Program-made: the position numbers and the translations under genes
Assembly (NCBI GenBank): GCA_017525015.1
Contig: JAFXUK010000003.1
Coordinates: forward strand, 216,968-280,967
DNA length: 64,000 nucleotides
Origin: Bacilli bacterium
Lineage (GTDB): Bacteria > Bacillota > Bacilli > RF39 > UBA660
Direction: 5' to 3'
Part shown: positions 34,081 to 44,453 of the stretch, in pieces
How positions within the stretch are numbered: position 1 is the stretch's first letter
How the letters are laid out: each line of letters starts with the position of its first letter
Notes under the pieces: generated by a model
The model's input: the letters and a program-made list of their open reading frames with translations, nothing else
Database searches by the model: none
Told to the model about the DNA's origin: nothing

Positions 34081-36287
34081 TATTCTTCAGTTTCTGGAAC
34101 TGTTTCTTCTACTTTATTTTCGTCTTCTTTTTTAGTCTTTTTTTCTTTTGGAGCTGGAAGAGCGTCTTTTCTTGAGAAGTTTTGTCTTCCTCTCTTATCC
34201 ATTCCTAAAGCTTTTACAATGATTTCGTCTCCAACTGAAACTACATCACCAGCTTTTTCAACACGTTCATGAGCAAGTTGTGATACATGTACCATTCCTT
34301 CGCATCCTGGCCATAATTGTACGAAACATCCGAAGTCTTCTACTTTAACTACTTTTGCTTCATAAATTTTTCCAACTTCTACTTCACGTACGATTTCTTC
34401 AATCATTTCACGTGTCTTATTAATTATATCTCTATCAGAGTGGTAAATAATAACTCTACCATCATCTTCTAATTCTACTTTAACAGCATTTACATTTGTA
34501 ACTTCTGTAACATTTGATGCTTCGCAAATGATCTTAGTAATCATTTCTCCACCCTTACCAATAACATCTTTAATCTTAGCAGGGTTGATCATGAATGTTT
34601 CCATCTTTGGAGCATACTTAGATACTTCAGGTCTTGGTTCTGGAATTTGTTTCTTAATTACATCCAAGATTTGTAATCTTGCTTTCTTAGCTTGAGCTAA
34701 TGCTTCTTTTAAGATTGATTCTGTGATACCACTGATCTTAATATCCATTTGAAGTGCTGTAATACCTTTTTCTGTACCAGCTACTTTAAAGTCCATATCA
34801 CCTAAGTGATCTTCCATACCTTGAATATCTGTTAGGATTGTATAATCATCTTCATGAGTAATTAATCCCATTGCGATACCTGCAACTGGAGCTTTAATAG
34901 GAACTCCTGCAGCCATTAGTGACATACATCCTGCACAAATAGATGCTTGAGATGAAGATCCATTTGATTCTAGAATTTCTGATACAACTCTTATTGTATA
35001 TGGGAATTCTTCTTCACTTGGAATAACTTGAGCTAAAGCTTTTTCTCCTAAAGCACCATGACCAATTTCACGTCTACCTGGTGAACCATATCTTCCTGTT
35101 TCTCCTACTGAGAATTGTGGGAAGTTATAATGTAACATAAATCTCTTTTGATCTTCTAAACCTAAACCATCAATAATTTGATGTTCATTTAAAGCACCTA
35201 ATGTTGTTACAGATAAAGCTTGAGTTTCACCTCTTGTGAATAATGCAGATCCATGAGTTCTTGGAAGTAAATCTATATCTGTTGATAATGGCCTAATTTC
35301 ATCCATCTTTCTTCCGTCTGCTCTCTTACCTTCTTTAACAACGATACTTCTGAATAAGTTATATTCAATATCAGATACAACCATTTGTACTTTAACAAGT
35401 AACTCTTTTAATTCTTCTTCTTTCATTGAGTCTTCATTTTCTTTTGTGAATAACTCATTCATTTCTTCTTTGATTGCATCAATAGCGGCATATTTCTCTA
35501 ATTTTTCTTTAATTCTTAGAGCTTTATCCATCTTATCAGTTACTAATCCTTTAATTCTTTCGATTAGTTCTGGTTCTGGAGTAAGAGTTTCATATTCCAT
35601 TTTCTCTTCTCCAATTTCATTAATAATTTTTTCTTCGAAACTAATTAATTTTTTAATTGCTTCATGTCCAAACATTAATGCTTCTAACATTACATCTTCA
35701 GATACTTGTTTAGCTGAAGACTCAACCATGTTAATAGCATCTTTTGTACCAGCAACAGTTAACTCTAATTCAGAAATTTCACATTCTTCTGGAGTTGGGT
35801 TAATAATAAATTCACCATTTACTCTACCTACTTTTACACCAGCAATTGGTCCATTGAATGGAATCTTTGAAATAGATACTGCTAAACTAGATGCTAACAT
35901 TGCAGTTAACTCAGGAGAACAATCTTGATCTACTGATAAAACTGTTGAAATGATTTGTACTTCATTTTTGAATCCTTCTGGGAATAGTGGACGCATTGGT
36001 CTATCAATCATTCTTGCAGCTAATGTTGCAGCATCACTAGGTCTACCTTCTCTTTTAATAAATCCTCCTGGGATTTTACCAACAGAATATAACTTTTCTT
36101 GATAGTTTACTGTTAGTGGGAAGAAATCTGACAATAGATTAACATTTTTTGATACAACAGCAGCAGTTAAAATAACTGTGTCATTGTAACGAACTAGAAC
36201 TGCTCCATCTGCTTGTTTAGCTAATTCTCCATGTTCTACTACAATTTTTCTTCCATAGAAATCAAATTCATATACTTTCTTTTCCAT
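34080..36287 (-). CDS. pnp: polynucleotide phosphorylase
   Basis: 735 residues. Two RNase PH domains ([51 protein letters not shown]), the linking helical domain, a KH domain ([20 protein letters not shown]) and an S1 domain ([23 protein letters not shown]). [16 protein letters not shown] carries the catalytic Asp region. Phosphorolytic 3'-5' exonuclease of RNA decay. It lies downstream of rpsO and a small unknown gene, close to the common rpsO-pnp order. Confidence 0.98.
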   Translation of the reverse strand: MEKKVYEFDFYGRKIVVEHGELAKQADGAVLVRYNDTVILTAAVVSKNVNLLSDFFPLTVNYQEKLYSVGKIPGGFIKREGRPSDAATLAARMIDRPMRPLFPEGFKNEVQIISTVLSVDQDCSPELTAMLASSLAVSISKIPFNGPIAGVKVGRVNGEFIINPTPEECEISELELTVAGTKDAINMVESSAKQVSEDVMLEALMFGHEAIKKLISFEEKIINEIGEEKMEYETLTPEPELIERIKGLVTDKMDKALRIKEKLEKYAAIDAIKEEMNELFTKENEDSMKEEELKELLVKVQMVVSDIEYNLFRSIVVKEGKRADGRKMDEIRPLSTDIDLLPRTHGSALFTRGETQALSVTTLGALNEHQIIDGLGLEDQKRFMLHYNFPQFSVGETGRYGSPGRREIGHGALGEKALAQVIPSEEEFPYTIRVVSEILESNGSSSQASICAGCMSLMAAGVPIKAPVAGIAMGLITHEDDYTILTDIQGMEDHLGDMDFKVAGTEKGITALQMDIKISGITESILKEALAQAKKARLQILDVIKKQIPEPRPEVSKYAPKMETFMINPAKIKDVIGKGGEMITKIICEASNVTEVTNVNAVKVELEDDGRVIIYHSDRDIINKTREMIEEIVREVEVGKIYEAKVVKVEDFGCFVQLWPGCEGMVHVSQLAHERVEKAGDVVSVGDEIIVKALGMDKRGRQNFSRKDALPAPKEKKTKKEDENKVEETVPETEE

Positions 36288-36319
36288 ATTTACTCCTCTT
36301 ATGTATAATTAATTGTCTA

Positions 36320-36961
36320 CTATTTAGTTCTGTTCCTTATATGAAGTTCCATAACTTTGTCCTTTGGCATTAATCCTTCTTCTACTTCTATTACTTCTTT
36401 AAAAGGTTTTAGATTAGGTCCTACTATAATGTCTCCTTTTTGTAACATTCCATCTTTATGAGATATCTTTGTATTTGAAATAAGACATATGTAATCAGGA
36501 TCTTTATTATCATTATCTACTCTTTGTAATAAGATGTCTTTGGCAATTATTTTATATGAGTATTTATAATCAATTATCTTAGGCATATACCAATCTTCAT
36601 TTATCATTGGTATATTACAATATGCACACATAAACTGCATGTATGGTTCTAAATTAACTTTAGTTATGCTTTCTTTAAAACCATAAACACTAGTTACTTC
36701 TCCTAAATCTCCTATAAATAACTCATCTACTCTAATTCTTTCATTTGCATCTTTTTGATATTTCTTTTTTGCTTTCTTTTTAGAAGCAAATCCTTTTAAT
36801 GAAATAAATCTATTATAAGGTAAGATTGTTGTTTCTAATAAATCATCTACTGTATATTTAGTATTTGTTTCTAAATCAACAAAACTATTTTCATCTATTT
36901 TATATAATAAACATCTTTCCTTATCTTTATTAAAGCCAATAAATATATTCTTCTTTTTCAA
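36320..36961 (-). CDS. uncharacterised soluble protein between rpsO and pnp
   Basis: 213 residues, starting at TTG (AGAGGGG 5 nt upstream; no in-frame ATG nearby). No membrane helix. A CAYCNIPMINEDWY segment (Cys-x2-Cys) lies mid-protein, and GDIIVGPNLKPFKEVIEVEEG near the end suggests a beta-rich domain. I do not recognise it. It sits 45 bp after the rpsO terminator hairpin and 32 bp before pnp. Confidence 0.65.
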   Translation of the reverse strand: MKKKNIFIGFNKDKERCLLYKIDENSFVDLETNTKYTVDDLLETTILPYNRFISLKGFASKKKAKKKYQKDANERIRVDELFIGDLGEVTSVYGFKESITKVNLEPYMQFMCAYCNIPMINEDWYMPKIIDYKYSYKIIAKDILLQRVDNDNKDPDYICLISNTKISHKDGMLQKGDIIVGPNLKPFKEVIEVEEGLMPKDKVMELHIRNRTK

Positions 36962-36985
36962 CTTAATCCCCTCTAATTAAAAAAA

Positions 36986-37007
36986 TAGACACTAAAAATT
37001 GTGTCTA
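36986..37007 (-). terminator. terminator of rpsO
   Basis: TAGACAC - AATTTTTA - GTGTCTA followed by T7 on the minus strand; the stem includes the rpsO stop codon. Confidence 0.75.
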
Positions 37008-37274
37008 CTTTCTTAAACCTAATTTTTTAATTACTTCACGATAACTTGGAAGATCTTTCTTAGCTAAGTATTGTAACATATTTCTACGTTGTCCTACTTT
37101 CTTTAATAATCCTCTACGTGAATGGAAATCGTGAGTGTGTACTTTTAAGTGTTCAGTTAATTCATCAATTTCTTTTGAAAGAATTGCGATTTGAACTTCA
37201 GCTGAACCAGTATCATTTGCACTCTTAGCGAAATCCTTAATGATCTTTGCCTTTTCTTCTTTTGTTAAAGCCAT
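37005..37274 (-). CDS. rpsO: 30S ribosomal protein S15
   Basis: 89 residues, full length. Conserved blocks: [57 protein letters not shown]. The start is the second of two tandem ATGs (MALTKEEK, as in relatives); AAGGAAG lies upstream and longer starts (GTG, first ATG) are less likely. Binds 16S rRNA early in assembly. Confidence 0.97.
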   Translation of the reverse strand: MALTKEEKAKIIKDFAKSANDTGSAEVQIAILSKEIDELTEHLKVHTHDFHSRRGLLKKVGQRRNMLQYLAKKDLPSYREVIKKLGLRK

Positions 37275-37332
37275 CATTAACACTTCCTTTCTATCAATCC
37301 ACCGTAACTAAGTAAAAAGTCGGAAATTCTAT

Positions 37333-37349
37333 TTACCTGGAAACGGTAA
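37333..37349 (-). promoter_or_regulatory. hairpin in the rpsO 5' leader
   Basis: TTACC - GTTTCCA - GGTAA on the minus strand, at the beginning of a roughly 75-nt leader. rpsO leaders of several bacteria are bound by S15 for feedback control; whether this hairpin is such a site is a guess from position. Confidence 0.35.
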
Positions 37350-37357
37350 GTACTTGT

Positions 37358-37386
37358 ATTATACTATTTGTTTACTTAAATTGCAA
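37358..37386 (-). promoter_or_regulatory. promoter of rpsO
   Basis: TTGCAA, 17-bp spacer, TATAAT on the minus strand, just beyond the 3' end of the neighbouring gene. Confidence 0.75.
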
Positions 37387-37387
37387 G

Positions 37388-38404
37388 TTATTTTGATTTT
37401 ACATTCTCATCTTCTTGGTCTGGTGTTCCATAGAACATTGATAGATATGCATTATATTCTTCATCAGTTTCATCTTTTCTTTGTTTTCTTTGTTTAATAA
37501 CATTTTCAGCTTTTACTGAATCTAGAACTTTTTTATTTAAAATACTATCTTTTAATAATTTAAGATATTCTTTATCATATTTTTGATCAGAATGTTTTTC
37601 TTCTTTTGGTAGAATTACTGGTTGTTGTTTTTCTTTTTTGCTTAAGTTTTCTTTTTCAGGAATTACATTAAACATTCTATCATAGTATCCTTCTAGATAT
37701 GCGGCATATAATTCATCTGATTCATTTTCTCTTCTAAGTCTAGGTCTAGGTCTATATTCATCTTCTTCTTTTTTCTCAACTTGCTTTTCTTCTACTTTTT
37801 CTTCTTTAATAGGCTCTTCCTTAGCTTCTTCTACAGTATCTTCTTTTTCTACTGTTTTATCATTATCAAATTCAATTGCTACATACTCTATTTGATATGG
37901 AGCATATTTATTTGTACTATTATTGATAATATTAATTGCTTCTGTTGGATCTATTTCATATACTATGAAATCTCCTAGTAATACTTTATGATGATCATCA
38001 TCTAAATGGAATCTCATCATTACATCTTTTGTTACAAAAGCTCTTTCTGATCTATTAACATCTCTATAGATTTTAATAACGTCCATTGGTTCTTCCATTT
38101 GTCTACGAACAGTTTCTTGTGTTTCATCTTCTAATTCATTATTAAAATCAAAGTTTTGATAACGAATATCATAAGGAGCAAATCTATTATCGGCATTTTC
38201 AATGATATAAATAGCTTCTTCTGGTTTAATCTCATATAATTCATCACCATTGTCTAAACATAATTTATAGTAAGGCATTTCTATTTTGAATTTATCTAGT
38301 ACTGGCTTAGTTACAAATACTCTTTTTAAATCATCTTTGTCTCTATAAATTACTACTTCATCCTTTTTATCTTCTACTATTTCAAATTCTTCTAATTCTT
38401 CCAT
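37388..38404 (-). CDS. uncharacterised acidic protein with duplicated domains
   Basis: 338 residues, no signal or membrane segment. Two copies of an approximately 70-residue module: VIYRDKDDLKRVFVTKPVLDKF..YEIKPEEAIYIIENADNRFAPYDI and KIYRDVNRSERAFVTKDVMMRF..YEIDPTEAINIINNSTNKYAPYQI. After a Glu/Lys-rich linker two further short repeats appear: RPRLRRENESDELYAAYLEGYY and KQRKQRKDETDEEYNAYLSMFY. AAGGAG supports the start. Family unknown; its own layout suggests a scaffold or binding protein. Confidence 0.65.
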   Translation of the reverse strand: MEELEEFEIVEDKKDEVVIYRDKDDLKRVFVTKPVLDKFKIEMPYYKLCLDNGDELYEIKPEEAIYIIENADNRFAPYDIRYQNFDFNNELEDETQETVRRQMEEPMDVIKIYRDVNRSERAFVTKDVMMRFHLDDDHHKVLLGDFIVYEIDPTEAINIINNSTNKYAPYQIEYVAIEFDNDKTVEKEDTVEEAKEEPIKEEKVEEKQVEKKEEDEYRPRPRLRRENESDELYAAYLEGYYDRMFNVIPEKENLSKKEKQQPVILPKEEKHSDQKYDKEYLKLLKDSILNKKVLDSVKAENVIKQRKQRKDETDEEYNAYLSMFYGTPDQEDENVKSK

Positions 38405-38548
38405 TTATAACACTCCTTATCCTACTATTAAAATTATATTATAAAAAATAATAAAAATCAATTCTAGAATTAGACAATTAGACAAGTATTTTTAATCTAT
38501 TTTCTTTATTATTCTTCTATTTTATGATATTTTATAATTGGTGATAGT

Positions 38549-39244
38549 ATGAAAATCTTGAATGATAGAATCGACAAGATTATAAAAGGTCTAATAGTTT
38601 TATGTTTATTCTATGGATCAGTTTATTTTCAATACATTCCTTTTAGATTATTTAATGAACAATTAAGTAATTTTGCTGGTAATACTAGAATAAGTGTCTT
38701 ACTTAGTGCTTTTTCTGATTTAATATTATTATTTATACTTATATGTATTTATTATAAAGATTTAAAAGAAGACTTTAAGATATTTAAAAAAGACTGGAAG
38801 AAAAATATGGATACTGGTATTGCTTGTTGGGTTGTTGGTCTTATAATTATGGTTTTATCTAACAGTATCTTATTAGTATTCTTTCATGCAAATGGTGCGA
38901 ATAATGAAAATTTAGTTAGATCTATGATTCATTCTTTACCATTAATTATGGGTCTTAATGTATGTGTACTTGCACCTATTATTGAAGAAATAGTTTTTAG
39001 AAAAACTTTATATGATGTATTTAAAAGAAGAGAAATATTTGTTATTTTATCATTTTTAATGTTTGGTTATGCTCATGTATCTAGTATGGCTTCTACATTT
39101 GTTGATTGGCTATATATTATTCCATATGGAGCTTTAGGTGGAGCATTTGCATTTGCATATCACAAAACAAATACTATTTATACAACTATATGTCTACACA
39201 TGATGCATAATTTATTTACATTTTTACTTGTTTTAGTGATATAG
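38549..39244 (+). CDS. CPBP-family intramembrane protease (CAAX-like)
   Basis: 231 residues, about seven helices. The ABI/CPBP signature is intact: APIIEEIVFRKTLY (EExxxR), FLMFGYAH (FxxxH-like) and TTICLHMMHN (HxxxN-type). Such proteins act as membrane proteases in prenyl-protein processing, bacteriocin immunity or signalling; substrate unknown. First gene of a plus-strand group; the next gene is 12 bp away. Confidence 0.88.
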   Translation: MKILNDRIDKIIKGLIVLCLFYGSVYFQYIPFRLFNEQLSNFAGNTRISVLLSAFSDLILLFILICIYYKDLKEDFKIFKKDWKKNMDTGIACWVVGLIIMVLSNSILLVFFHANGANNENLVRSMIHSLPLIMGLNVCVLAPIIEEIVFRKTLYDVFKRREIFVILSFLMFGYAHVSSMASTFVDWLYIIPYGALGGAFAFAYHKTNTIYTTICLHMMHNLFTFLLVLVI

Positions 39245-39256
39245 AAAGGAGTATTT

Positions 39257-40216
39257 ATGAATATTGTCAGTAGCTGCTACGACTATGCATTAGTAGGTAT
39301 TTTGGCAGTTGTAAAAAGATTATTAAATCTTTTTCAGATTATTGCCCCTATTTTATGTATTGTTAGCTTATCAATTACTTTTATTCAATTAGTAAGAGAT
39401 CCTGATAATAATAAATTAATTAAAAAGGTAAAGAATTCTATAATTGCTTTATTTATGGTTTTCTTTGTACCGGTTATTGTTAATGTAGTTTTAGGTGCTT
39501 TGGGAGAGACTACTTCTATTAGTTCTTGTTGGGAATTAGCTGGTAATGTTCATATGAACTCTACTTATATTCCAATTGATGATAGGAGTAAAACTTCTAT
39601 ATTATATGATCCTGATATGTATTTAACTGGTAATGTAAAAGTACTAAAAGAATTAGTTTATTATAGTCAAGGAAATTATCCTAATGATTTATTCTGTAGC
39701 GGAGAAAATACTATCGCAAATTCTGGATGTGGAGCAGTATCTTTCGCAATGATTGCATCTTCTTATGTTCATCCATCTTATAATCCACCTACTGTTGCGA
39801 GATGGTTCTGTTCTAATAAATATAGTTTATCTGATGGTGGATTACATGAAAATGCTGTAATGTCTAAAGATACATTAGATAACTTTGGTCTTACAGGTGA
39901 AGCTTTATTTAATAAAACAGGACAAAATGATAAGAACTATGGCACAGAGTATAATTCTATTGAAGGTTCTAGAATACTTAGAGCAGTTAACTCTGGTAAA
40001 TCTGTAATGTTTGGTATGCCTGGACACTGGGCAGTTGCAGGACCTAATATACAATGTTCTAGTGATAAGATTTATCTATATAATCCTTCAAGACCTACAT
40101 CTAATGGTTGTTATTCACCTGAAGAATTATTCAATTATACTTATAACTACAATAATCGTTGTAGAACTGCTAATTGGTGTGGATGGGATGTTGCAATATC
40201 CCTATCTAGTAGTTAG
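39257..40216 (+). CDS. C39-like cysteine peptidase with a two-helix membrane N-terminus
   Basis: 319 residues. Residues 1-80 contain two hydrophobic helices (FQIIAPILCIVSLSITFIQL; SIIALFMVFFVPVIVNVVLGAL) in a TrbC/VirB2-like layout. After a linker, a papain-like C39 domain: GCGAVSFAMIASSY (Cys158), GHWAVAGP (His257) and YNPSRP (Asn276) form a plausible catalytic triad. Extra Cys residues (147, 185, 267 and others) suggest disulphides outside the cell. AGGAG supports the start. Probably exposed; partners may be the flanking CPBP protease and lipoprotein. Confidence 0.7.
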   Translation: MNIVSSCYDYALVGILAVVKRLLNLFQIIAPILCIVSLSITFIQLVRDPDNNKLIKKVKNSIIALFMVFFVPVIVNVVLGALGETTSISSCWELAGNVHMNSTYIPIDDRSKTSILYDPDMYLTGNVKVLKELVYYSQGNYPNDLFCSGENTIANSGCGAVSFAMIASSYVHPSYNPPTVARWFCSNKYSLSDGGLHENAVMSKDTLDNFGLTGEALFNKTGQNDKNYGTEYNSIEGSRILRAVNSGKSVMFGMPGHWAVAGPNIQCSSDKIYLYNPSRPTSNGCYSPEELFNYTYNYNNRCRTANWCGWDVAISLSSS

Positions 40217-40226
40217 GGGGTAAAAT

Positions 40227-40955
40227 ATGAAAAAAATAATTATATCTTTATTTGTAATTGTTTTATTTGTTACTGGTTGTTCTTTAGGAGAAGCAGAACA
40301 TGATGTTAATACAATATTCTATAGTCTAGATATTAGTAATTATTATAAAGAGAATATTACATTTACTTTTCCATCAAATGCTTATGAACTTGCAGTTAAT
40401 AGTATGGATTCTGATTATGATTCACTTGAATACATATTATTGATAGATAACTTCTCAAGACCAATTCATAATAATGTTTATACTTATTATGGTAAGAATA
40501 TTAATCAATTTAAAAAAGCAGTTGAAGCTCAACTTGACTTCAACTACTTAGAAAAAGATTTTGTTAATTCAAATTATATTAATACATGTTTTGAAAAGCC
40601 TTCTATTAAAGATGAAGATGATTACTTAGAAATTGATTTAAAAGGTGCTTTCTATTGTTTACAAGATAAGACAATGGTTATTGAAGTATCTTCTATCTAT
40701 CCTGATCAATATAGTAATGGAACTTATATTGATGGTAAAACTCAATGGGTTATTGATAAATATAATAAAGATAATGTAGATATCTATTATAAAGTTATGC
40801 GTAATAAGAAAAGTATGGCTACATCTTATGGAGTATTACAAAAACATATTGATCATGATACTTTAGCAATTATAGAATTCTTTATTATAGTTGGAGTATT
40901 AATAGTTGGATTCTTCTTCTATAAATTCTTATACAATAGACAATTTCATGAATAA
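40227..40955 (+). CDS. lipoprotein with C-terminal membrane helix
   Basis: 242 residues. Signal peptide with lipobox VTGC (Cys18) after KKIIISLFVIVLF; a soluble domain (YYKENITFTFPSNAYELAVN; DYLEIDLKGAFYCLQDKTMVIEV; VDIYYKVMRNKKS); then a terminal helix (IIEFFIIVGVLIVGFFFYKFL) with short tail. Double anchoring is unusual. GGGGG Shine-Dalgarno 6 nt upstream. Last gene of the three-gene plus-strand group. Function unknown. Confidence 0.7.
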   Translation: MKKIIISLFVIVLFVTGCSLGEAEHDVNTIFYSLDISNYYKENITFTFPSNAYELAVNSMDSDYDSLEYILLIDNFSRPIHNNVYTYYGKNINQFKKAVEAQLDFNYLEKDFVNSNYINTCFEKPSIKDEDDYLEIDLKGAFYCLQDKTMVIEVSSIYPDQYSNGTYIDGKTQWVIDKYNKDNVDIYYKVMRNKKSMATSYGVLQKHIDHDTLAIIEFFIIVGVLIVGFFFYKFLYNRQFHE

Positions 40956-40959
40956 AAAA

Positions 40960-40980
40960 AAGAGGTATTAAATACCTCTT
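40960..40980. terminator. bidirectional terminator between convergent genes
   Basis: AAGAGGTATT / AATACCTCTT stem with A8 on one side and T-run on the other; serves the lipoprotein (plus) and VUT-like gene (minus). Confidence 0.8.
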
Positions 40981-41534
40981 TTTATTCTCTTATCAATCAA
41001 GGCAACTACTAAACATATTACTGCATCAATACCTATTGTGATAAAGTATTTTAACCAGTATCCATCTTGTATTACTAAGTTTAAATACATTAATGTATAA
41101 ATCATATAATAAACAATAATTGAGAATATATAATTTAATAATACTAATATATATGGACTTCTAGTATTGTTTAGTAAAAATACATAAATCATTAAGTTTA
41201 CAAATTGACTTACTACATATCCACAAAAATCACCTACTAGAGTAGATAGTACTAATCCTTTACCTAAAGCAAATTCCATAGTAACTATAAATCCTACAAA
41301 GATTACTCCAGAGATAGCTATTGCGGCTATCGCTTTTTTATAGTCATATTTCTTACAAATATAATTTGATAAGAAATAAATTCCTGGGATTAGAAAAATA
41401 TTATATCCTAATTCACATCCCATAAACATAAACTTATAACTTTTTACTGATTGAATTAATATTGTTAATGTTGTGAGTAATAGCACGTAAATCCAGCAAT
41501 CGTTGTATTCTTCTACTAATTGCTTTTTTTTCAT
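40968..41534 (-). CDS. VUT-family (YhhQ/QueT-type) membrane transporter
   Basis: About 188 residues, six helices. FCGYVVSQFVNLMIYVFLLNN with MGCELGYNIFLIPGIYFLSNYICKKY fits the putative queuosine-precursor transporter family (vitamin uptake type). No queuosine gene is in the window to support substrate. ATG is chosen six bases inside the longest frame for spacing to GAGGTGG. It ends the rimP-rbfA transcript, 9 bp after rbfA. Confidence 0.65.
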   Translation of the reverse strand: MKKKQLVEEYNDCWIYVLLLTTLTILIQSVKSYKFMFMGCELGYNIFLIPGIYFLSNYICKKYDYKKAIAAIAISGVIFVGFIVTMEFALGKGLVLSTLVGDFCGYVVSQFVNLMIYVFLLNNTRSPYILVLLNYIFSIIVYYMIYTLMYLNLVIQDGYWLKYFITIGIDAVICLVVALIDKRIKRGI

Positions 41535-41548
41535 TAACATTCCACCTC

Positions 41549-41890
41549 TTATTCTTTTTCCTTGATTTCTTTAATTAGCGACTCAATATGTTCTCCATAA
41601 GCAATTGATTCATCATAGATAAATCTTAACTCTGGAGTATGACGTACTTCTACTTTTTCGGCCAATTTAGTACGTATAAATGGAGCTGCCTTTTCTAAAG
41701 CTTGTTTGGTTGATTCTTTTTTCTCTTTATCTAATACTGTGTAGTAAACTTTAGCAAAACTTAAATCATTTGTTACTTCTACTCCCGTTACTGTAACAAA
41801 TTTAATTTCCTGATCCTTTACTTCACGCATTAGAATAGTACTTATTGCTTCTTGATAAGTATGATTTAATCTTTCTATCTTGATACTCAT
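41549..41890 (-). CDS. rbfA: ribosome-binding factor A
   Basis: 113 residues, KH-like fold. IERLNHTYQEAISTILMREVKD, FVTVTGVEVTNDLSFAKVYYTVL, IRTKLAEKVEVRHTPELRFIYDESI are diagnostic. Binds the 30S 5' domain during 16S maturation. In the conserved infB-rbfA order but separated from infB by one extra gene. GGAGTGA Shine-Dalgarno. Confidence 0.95.
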   Translation of the reverse strand: MSIKIERLNHTYQEAISTILMREVKDQEIKFVTVTGVEVTNDLSFAKVYYTVLDKEKKESTKQALEKAAPFIRTKLAEKVEVRHTPELRFIYDESIAYGEHIESLIKEIKEKE

Positions 41891-41901
41891 TATATCACTC
41901 C

Positions 41902-42297
41902 TTATCTTTTATTTGGTTTTTTTGAATATACTAAAGCTTCTCCTTCTTGTTTAAAACTTTTTTGATATTCTAAGTCTGTAAATTCAGGTATACCAAATTC
42001 ATGATTAACTGTATCATATACATCTTTTAATTCATAACCATTATCAGTTGGAAGATAAGTAGCAATTGCGGTTCTGTCCTCATTTACTCTGATAAGGTTA
42101 TTTTGATGTTTCATATAATCTACAATATTCATATGAATTAATGTATGTTCTCTCATTCCTGAAGATGGACTTTCTATATAGCGAACTACTACATTCATGA
42201 AGCCTTCTCCTGCGACAAACTCTAATAGAGAGTTATCATTTAATAATTCACTATATAACACTAATCTTTCTTGATCTTCTTTTATTGTTTTTTTCAT
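41902..42297 (-). CDS. uncharacterised protein inserted between infB and rbfA
   Basis: 131 residues, acidic, no membrane helix; VVRYIESPSSGMREHTLIHMNIVDYMKHQN and ATYLPTDNGYELKD are its distinctive stretches. It occupies the place where ylxP is usual in Bacillota but does not resemble it. There is no Shine-Dalgarno, and it begins 10 bp after infB, so translation likely depends on reinitiation. I do not recognise it. Confidence 0.6.
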   Translation of the reverse strand: MKKTIKEDQERLVLYSELLNDNSLLEFVAGEGFMNVVVRYIESPSSGMREHTLIHMNIVDYMKHQNNLIRVNEDRTAIATYLPTDNGYELKDVYDTVNHEFGIPEFTDLEYQKSFKQEGEALVYSKKPNKR

Positions 42298-42307
42298 GTT
42301 TATAATT

Positions 42308-44443
42308 TTATCTCTTGATCTCTACTAATTCGTATACTTCAATGATATCTCCTTCTTTATAATCTTGACAATTCTCTAGAGTCATACCACAGTCCATATC
42401 CTTTTTAACTTCTTTTACTTGATCTTTTTCATGTTGTAATGAATTTACTGATCCATTATAAACAACTATATCATCTCTGATAATTCTTGCTTTTAAATTA
42501 TTTTTAATAACACCACTTGTTACATGGCATCCAGCTATTAAACCTACTTTTGAGAATTTAAAGATTTGTCTGATTTCAGCAGTACCAATAACTTTTTCTT
42601 CAAATTCTGGTTCAAGCATTCCCTTCATAGCATTTTCAACATCTTCTACTACCTTATAGATAATATCATATGTCTTAATATCAATACCATATTGTTTAGC
42701 AGTATCCATTGTAGAAGCATTACCTCTAACATTGAATCCAATGATAATTGCATGAGATGCACTAGCTAAAACTACATCACTTTCAGTGATTGCTCCTACT
42801 CCACCTCTAATTACAGATACTTTAACACCTTCAACATCAATCTTTTCTAAAGCATTTTTAACAGCTTCTAGAGAACCATTAACATCTGCTTTAAGTACGA
42901 CATTGATTTCTTTTTGTCCTTCTTTAATTCTACCGAATAAATCTTCTAGACTCATTCCACTAAAGTTAGTATCTGCTTCTTTACTTCTTAGCTCTCTTTC
43001 ATGAGCTATTTCTTTTGCTTGTTTTTCAGATTCAAAAGCCATGAATTTATCTCCAGCTGAAGGTATTTCAGATATACCTGTTACTTCTACTGGAATAGAT
43101 GGTTTAGCTTCAATGATATTGTTTCCTTTATCATCTTTTAGTGTTCTTACTTTTCCATAATAGTTACCAATTACAATTGGATCTCCTAAACGTAGAGTAC
43201 CATTTTGAATTAATAATGTTGCGACTGAACCTACTTTAGAATCTTTCTTAGATTCAATTACTGTTCCTGTTGCATATCTATTTGGATTTGCTTTATATTC
43301 TTGCATTTCTGCTACTAATAAAATATTTTCTAATAATTCATCAATTCCTACACCAGTTTTAGCAGAAATCTTATTTACAATAATATTTCCACCCCATTCT
43401 TCTGGAGTAAGACCATTTTCTACTAAGGCAGTCATTATACGATCTGGATTAGCTTCTGGCTTATCAATTTTATTAATAGCAACAATTATTGGTACTCCTG
43501 CAGCTTTAGCATGATCAATTGCTTCTACTGTTTGAGGCATTATACCATCATCTGCTGCGACAATAATAATTACGATATCTGTAATTTGAGCACCTCTTGC
43601 ACGCATTTCAGTAAATGCAGCATGTCCTGGAGTATCAATAAAGGTAATTAATTTACCATTACATTTAACAGAGTAAGCACCAATTGCTTGAGTGATTCCT
43701 CCTGCTTCTCCAGCAACTACATCAGTATTTCTGATTGCGTCTAATAGAGTTGTTTTACCATGATCTACGTGACCCATAATAGTTACTACTGGAGGACGTT
43801 CTTCTAAGTCTTCAGCTCTATCTTCTATTTCATAATTTTCAAAGTTAGAAATATCTTGAGTTTCTTCTTTCTTTAATACTTTGTCATATTCAGATGCAAT
43901 TACTTCTGCAGAATCATAATCAACTGGTTGATTAACTCCTGCCATTACTCCTAGTCCCATAAGTTTTTTAACCATTTCAACAGGAGCAACTTCTAAAGCT
44001 TCTGCAAGTTCTGTTACTGTCATTCCTTTTTTATAAAGAATTACATTTTCATCTTGCTCTACTTCATTACTTTGTAATTTCTCTCTATGCTTATAGATTT
44101 TCTTTCTTTCTTTTAAGAAATCTTTTTTAGTGTTTTCTTGTTTCTGAGAGTTCTTTGGTTTAACTTTTGTAAAAGATGTAGTTTCTAAATCAATCTTTGT
44201 ATCATATGCAAGTTCTTCAGCTTTATCTTCTACTTCTTCTTCAATTCTTTGCTCTTCTAGATCTTCAGAGTCATCTCCAATATAATCCTCAGCATCTTGT
44301 AATTCATTATCTAATAGAGTAATACTTACATCATCTAATAATGAATTCTCATCTTGATAGGAAATTCCAACTTTATCACATAATGCTTCAATCTCTTCTA
44401 CTGTTTTTCCAACATCTAATGCATAATCTTCTAAAGTCATCAT
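42308..44443 (-). CDS. infB: translation initiation factor IF-2
   Basis: 711 residues. N-terminal acidic region and IF2-N domain ([26 protein letters not shown]), then the GTPase domain: G1 [15 protein letters not shown]3 [17 protein letters not shown]4 [12 protein letters not shown], and domains II-IV ([43 protein letters not shown]). The start is ATG 44443 (GAGGTGG 5 nt upstream), not the GTG that opens the longer frame. Brings fMet-tRNA to the 30S. Confidence 0.98.
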   Translation of the reverse strand: MMTLEDYALDVGKTVEEIEALCDKVGISYQDENSLLDDVSITLLDNELQDAEDYIGDDSEDLEEQRIEEEVEDKAEELAYDTKIDLETTSFTKVKPKNSQKQENTKKDFLKERKKIYKHREKLQSNEVEQDENVILYKKGMTVTELAEALEVAPVEMVKKLMGLGVMAGVNQPVDYDSAEVIASEYDKVLKKEETQDISNFENYEIEDRAEDLEERPPVVTIMGHVDHGKTTLLDAIRNTDVVAGEAGGITQAIGAYSVKCNGKLITFIDTPGHAAFTEMRARGAQITDIVIIIVAADDGIMPQTVEAIDHAKAAGVPIIVAINKIDKPEANPDRIMTALVENGLTPEEWGGNIIVNKISAKTGVGIDELLENILLVAEMQEYKANPNRYATGTVIESKKDSKVGSVATLLIQNGTLRLGDPIVIGNYYGKVRTLKDDKGNNIIEAKPSIPVEVTGISEIPSAGDKFMAFESEKQAKEIAHERELRSKEADTNFSGMSLEDLFGRIKEGQKEINVVLKADVNGSLEAVKNALEKIDVEGVKVSVIRGGVGAITESDVVLASASHAIIIGFNVRGNASTMDTAKQYGIDIKTYDIIYKVVEDVENAMKGMLEPEFEEKVIGTAEIRQIFKFSKVGLIAGCHVTSGVIKNNLKARIIRDDIVVYNGSVNSLQHEKDQVKEVKKDMDCGMTLENCQDYKEGDIIEVYELVEIKR

Positions 44444-44453
44444 ATTATCCACC

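Noticed and set aside
38405..38548. Possible regulatory RNA between divergent genes
   Set aside because: AT-rich promoter region for both sides; no stable stem or conserved motif seen.
40011..40223. 70-aa plus-strand frame in the C39-like gene
   Set aside because: Shifted frame of a gene whose catalytic motifs are intact; no independent start signal.
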